Shown here in pieces: positions 10,056 to 13,330 of a stretch of DNA of 13,330 nt (its first letter is position 1; each line of letters starts with the position of its first letter). The notes beneath the pieces are model-generated. The model was not told the origin of the DNA and ran no database searches. It saw only the letters and a program-made list of their open reading frames with translations. Both the position numbers and the translations under genes were made by a program. The stretch is from positions 56,980 to 70,309 of the forward strand of contig NWUY0300006093.1 of NCBI GenBank assembly GCA_004151065.3, given 5' to 3'. Source of the stretch: Larix sibirica. Lineage: Eukaryota > Streptophyta > Pinopsida > Pinales > Pinaceae.

Positions 10056-10105
10056 GTGTAAAAGAAATTTATGATGCTTTGTGTAAAAGAAATTTATGAT
10101 GCTTT
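10056..10105 (+). repeat. 25 bp perfect tandem duplication in the pseudo-coding segment
   Basis: GTGTAAAAGAAATTTATGAT plus five bases (GCTTT) occurs at 10056-10080 and again at 10081-10105. Since 25 is not a multiple of three, the duplication shifts the frame and adds to the case that the surrounding coding-like stretch is dead. It is also present in the second copy (12071-12120). Confidence 0.9.
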
Positions 10106-10326
10106 GGTACAAGAAAAAAATCACATTGCATTATATTTGTGTTGCTAAAAGGCCTAAGGTGGCACATAAATATTTTTTTACAACACCTACTGACATATCA
10201 AATGAAGAGTTTGAGGTTGAATGAAAAGAAGAAAAATCTAAAAAAACACATAAAGAAGAATCTAAAGATCTACAAGAATCAAAGGAAACATAGGTTCCTC
10301 CCATGTTTCGAGGACAAAACATGCAA

Positions 10327-10383
10327 AGGGGGATGGAATGTAATGTACATAACACTATACATAGGGGGATGGAATGTAATGTA
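10327..10383 (+). repeat. 21 bp direct repeat spaced by 36 bp, in frame
   Basis: The 21-base unit beginning AGGGGGATGGAATGTAATGT occurs at 10327-10347 and 10363-10383. The 36-base period is a multiple of three and gives RGMECNV twice in the frame of VAKRPKVAHKYFF. The same pair occurs in the second copy, shifted by 2015 bases. Confidence 0.88.
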
Positions 10384-10806
10384 TTTCCAACTAAGTGGTC
10401 CCCACAGACTAGTCGTTTCCTTGATTATCACATTTATGTTGTTTGAATACGACACTAATAGGATGAAGGTTAAATGATTTTTAGTGGAATTCTTTTTGGT
10501 TATTATTATATTATTGGAATTTGGTTATATGTATTTTTTATTAAAATTATAGTTTTGAATTAATAAAATTATTATTTTAAATGTAAAAGTAAGTTTTAAT
10601 ATTTTGTGAATTTTTAAATTATATTAAAAATTAATAGTTTTTTTATTATTACTAGTGTTATTATAAATTGATGGATTATAACTTAAATCTTTTATTGCTA
10701 ATGATATTAATGTCAAAATAAATTGATGGATTGTAATTTAAATCTTTAAAATGAATAATTTTGATAAATCTTGACAATGAGTGGAAGTAGTCCGATAATG
10801 AATTTT

Positions 10807-10823
10807 AACAAGTAAAAATAGCA
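10807..10823 (+). repeat. 17-mer found inverted at 12818-12834
   Basis: AACAAGTAAAAATAGCA here is the exact reverse complement of TGCTATTTTTACTTGTT at 12818-12834. Both sit exactly where the two otherwise alignable tails stop resembling each other. Confidence 0.8.
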
Positions 10824-10828
10824 GCAAA

Positions 10829-10857
10829 ACTATTTATATATGCCATTTGTAAATAGT
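10829..10857. repeat. Short inverted repeat next to the homology break
   Basis: ACTATTTA (10829-10836) and TAAATAGT (10850-10857) are perfect 8 bp inverted copies around a 13-base loop. AT-rich DNA often contains such hairpins, so on its own this is weak. Confidence 0.55.
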
Positions 10858-10894
10858 TTCTAAGTAATTTAATTAAAAGTTAATAGTCCAAAAG

Positions 10895-10896
10895 NN
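10895..10896. other. Assembly gap (NN)
   Basis: Two N bases join two contigs. The sequence resumes in the middle of an array monomer, with a copy of what was already seen from 8882. The true distance between the contigs is therefore unknown and may be negative (an unmerged overlap). Confidence 0.98.
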
Positions 10897-11393
10897 GGTA
10901 GGGAAGTTGGCATTTGTGGAGGTTAAGTCATCATAGGTCACATGTTCAATAGGAGTTGAGGGTGGGAGGCAATGGAATTAAAGTGAACCATGGGGCCTCT
11001 AGGATGGTCCTCATCTCCGAACAAACTTAGTGACAACATATTTTGGGTGGAAGATCATTCTTTCATTCGACATTGGGGTTGGATCTGGCCTAGGTTACAG
11101 ACCCATCCTTTGGGTGTGGGGATTCCTAGTTGTAAAAAAATAGAAACCATCACATTTGGTTTAACTTAGGTGAATCTTTTAGAAAATAAGATTAATATAT
11201 AGTTAGGTGAATCATGTAAATTTATTAGAAAATATATGTAGAAAATAAAATTAATAAATGGTTAGGTAAATCAGGCAAGTTTATTATAATATATATTTAG
11301 GAATATGATGAATATATGGTTATAAAGTCATGAAAAAAAGAGTTAAAGGTATTAAAGGTTTAAAAACTATTATAGTAATTGATCATTTAGTTA

Positions 11394-11636
11394 TGTTTCA
11401 GGCCACATCAAAGGAATGACATAATAATAAAACTAATCATTTTTTGTTGTTTAGTTGATTTTAGGAAAACTTTTAACACAATGCTTAGAAGTAACCTTTG
11501 GTATACATTAGAAGAGTTAAATGTTTCTTTTGAATTAAAAATTCTTGCAATAAGGTTGTATGAAAATTATTGCTATCTTCAATGACACTAGAATTTGGTC
11601 TAAAGAAATTAAAATTGTAATATAGGAGTTAATCAA
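11394..11636 (+). pseudogene. Second copy of the LINE-type reverse transcriptase fragment
   Basis: This has the same sequence as 9379-9621, with the same two frameshifts and the same truncation after CNIGVNQ. It is probably the same locus represented twice by the assembly, not an independent insertion. Confidence 0.72.
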
Positions 11637-12485
11637 TTTAATGTGGTCAAACACATTGTTAAAGAGTTATTAAAAATTTTAGATGAAGAATATGGAAATG
11701 TATTTTTAGATCTGCAATGCAATCTAATACATTTGTGAAGAAGGATAACGAGATACATAAGGGTTTATTTTCTTGTGACAAGTTTCCATTACATGTTCAT
11801 GGAGGTATTGAAGGAGAGAATGCCATTGTTTCTATAACCATAGTAGGAAGGATAAGTTAATAAATGTTAATGTGGCTAAAATATTGATGTCCTTACAAAG
11901 AATATTTAGAACACACACATTGCGGGTGAAAATGTTCAAATTTTTAAAGATGTGAAGATTACTAGAAACAAATATATGTTGCATTTAGATTTCGATACTC
12001 TAGATATACTTAATATGGATATGTTTTGGGATATCCTTGGACGGATTTAGTTGGTACAATTAATATTAATGTGTAAAAGAAATTTATGATGCTTTGTGTA
12101 AAAGAAATTTATGATGCTTTGGTACAAGAAAAAAATCACATTGCATTATATTTGTGTTGCTAAAAGGCCTAAGGTGGCACATAAATATTTTTTTACAACA
12201 CCTACTGACATATCAAATGAAGAGTTTGAGGTTGAATGAAAAGAAGAAAAATCTAAAAAAACACATAAAGAAGAATCTAAAGATCTACAAGAATCAAAGG
12301 AAACATAGGTTCCTCCCATGTTTCGAGGACAAAACATGCAAAGGGGGATGGAATGTAATGTACATAACACTATACATAGGGGGATGGAATGTAATGTATT
12401 TCCAACTAAGTGGTCCCCACAGACTAGTCGTTTCCTTGATTATCACATTTATGTTGTTTGAATACGACACTAATAGGATGAAGGT
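11637..12485 (+). pseudogene. Second copy of the unrecognised degraded coding-like segment
   Basis: This has the same sequence as 9622-10470, including the 25 bp frameshifting duplication (12071-12120) and the RGMECNV repeat. Since the broken frames are shared exactly, the copy adds no evidence of selection on the protein. Confidence 0.4.
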
Positions 12486-12584
12486 TAAATGATTTTTAGT
12501 GGAATTCTTTTTGGTTATTATTATATTATTGGAATTTGGTTATATGTATTTTTTATTAAAATTATAGTTTTGAATTAATAAAAT

Positions 12585-13330
12585 GGTAAAAGTAAGTTTT
12601 AATATTTTGTGAAATTTTAAATTATATTAAAAATTAATACTTATTATTATTATTGTTAGTGTTATTATAAATTGATGGATTATAATTTAAATCTTTTATT
12701 GCTGGTGATATTAATGTTAAAATAAATTGATGGATTGTAACTTAAATCTTTAAAATGAATGACTTTGATAAATCTTGCCGATGAGTGGAAATAATTCGAT
12801 AATTATTAATGGTATAGTGCTATTTTTACTTGTTTTATTAGATATTCATTTTCTATTATATAATTTTTTTTAAATTATTCAATGAATCATTATATTTTCT
12901 AATATTTTATTAGATTTATTTCTAACTTTATGTCTTTATTCGAAAATAACATGTGTATCCAATCCCATTGCTTGATTTTTGCAAAGAAAGAAGAATCATG
13001 AGGTGCATTATACACTAAATATACCTAAATCTTTGAAGTTGAGTAAGAACCAGACAAAAGGAGTAAGAAAAGGTGCTATTCTTATAAAGGTGTTATTCTT
13101 ATAATGTTTTTTATCATATATTAATTTACTTTTAAATAGGTAAATGACAACGTTAAAGTGAATTAAAAATCTATATATAATTTAATTTGAATTAATATGA
13201 ATACTTGTTATTCTTGATTATTGCAAATTGTGAATATATTTACTCAAATAATAACTCTCAACTACTAAAGCTGAATTGATTTGAATACTTCAACGCAAAA
13301 TCTTGATGATAACCAATAAATACATACTTG
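12585..13330. other. AT-rich intergenic DNA, no gene seen
   Basis: Up to about 12805 this is a diverged relative of 10570-10806, with its own 55 bp spaced direct repeat (ATAAATTGATGG at 12667 and 12722). Beyond that it is unrelated AT-rich sequence with stops in all frames. I see no gene, RNA or transposon end. Confidence 0.65.
12818..12834 (-). repeat. Inverted partner of the 17-mer at 10807-10823
   Basis: TGCTATTTTTACTTGTT is the exact reverse complement of the motif in the other tail. It lies just after similarity between the tails ends, which suggests a rearrangement boundary. Confidence 0.8.

Larger units (their letters stand above)
9622..10470 (+). pseudogene. Degraded coding-like segment of unknown identity
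   Basis: Protein-like stretches follow each other on the + strand but in shifting frames: FNVVKHIVKELLKILDEEYG (from about 9622), SNTFVKKDNEIHKGLFSCDK and FPLHVHGGIEGENAIVSITI (about 9708-9840), VKITRNKYMLHLDFDTLDIL (about 9940-10000), KEIYDALVQEKNHIA, and VAKRPKVAHKYFFTTPTDIS (from 10141) followed by a Lys/Glu-rich tract with in-frame stops and RGMECNV repeated. I do not recognise the family. The consistent strand and the amino-acid texture suggest a decayed gene, perhaps captured by or inserted beside the LINE remnant. Chance cannot be fully excluded. The 112-codon frame at 10139-10477 lies in a different frame and is probably a shadow. Confidence 0.4.
8882..10569. repeat. First copy of a 1688 bp near-identical duplication
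   Basis: This segment reappears at 10897-12584 with a constant offset of 2015 and no difference in the stretches I compared by eye. It includes most of monomer 6, the reverse transcriptase remnant and the unrecognised pseudo-coding segment. Right after 10569 the two copies differ by a 12 bp indel and then by many substitutions. Confidence 0.93.
10570..10894. other. AT-rich divergent tail ending at the scaffold gap
   Basis: This stretch has no gene. It is related to 12585 onward but clearly diverged, with a 12 bp indel at the start. Both versions contain a direct repeat with ATAAATTGATGGATT spaced 55 bp (here at 10663 and 10718). Similarity is lost near 10806. Confidence 0.7.
10897..12584. 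repeat. Second copy of the 1688 bp near-identical duplication
   Basis: It corresponds base for base to 8882-10569 as far as I can compare. Positions 10897-11315 are the array monomer part (a partial monomer 6), followed by the reverse transcriptase remnant and the unrecognised segment. It starts at the first base after the gap. Confidence 0.93.

Noticed and set aside
10139-10477. 112-codon + strand frame, rich in Lys and Asn, and its copy at 12154-12492
   Set aside because: The adjacent frame from 10141 has more protein-like texture (VAKRPKVAHKYFF). The Lys/Asn content of this frame is what AT-rich, A-rich DNA gives by chance, and the second copy is probably an assembly duplicate, so conservation means nothing.

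Overview
The window looks like intergenic DNA from a large, repeat-rich plant nuclear genome. It is AT-rich, has long stretches without an open frame, degraded retroelement pieces and a two-base N gap from scaffolding. It contains one clear gene, an intronless member of the plant-specific atypical bHLH family (IBH1/AIF-like). That family places it in land plants. The style of the LINE-type reverse transcriptase remnant and the loose, ancient repeats would fit a gymnosperm, but that is only an inference.

Layout. Positions 1-5322 hold no gene I can defend: AT-rich DNA with three small direct-repeat clusters (59 bp x2, 24 bp x2, 33 bp x2.7) and, at about 1900-4000, a long stretch with far more G than C on the + strand. 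Positions 5323-5838 (minus strand) encode a 171-residue IBH1/AIF-like bHLH protein. It has a pyrimidine-rich leader (5839-6036) whose frame happens to stay open to an upstream ATG. About 440 bp upstream of its start codon begins a 3 kb head-to-tail array (6281-9300) of six monomers of about 480-550 bp. Each monomer carries 2.3 copies of a 59 bp sub-repeat.

Directly after the array come a broken LINE-type reverse transcriptase fragment (9379-9621) and then a second, unrecognised, broken coding-like stretch (about 9622-10470). The block 8882-10569 is repeated without a visible difference at 10897-12584 (constant offset 2015). The second copy begins at the first base after the NN gap, which points strongly to an assembly or haplotype duplication rather than biology. 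After 10569/12584 the two copies become clearly divergent relatives. They lose similarity at a 17-mer present in opposite orientations in the two copies.

The only gene likely to function is the bHLH gene, probably a non-DNA-binding repressor that acts by dimerising with other HLH factors. I see no convincing new multi-gene system. The points most worth checking are the assembly duplication, the array sitting beside a regulatory gene, the unrecognised pseudo-coding segment and the inverted 17-mer at the homology break.
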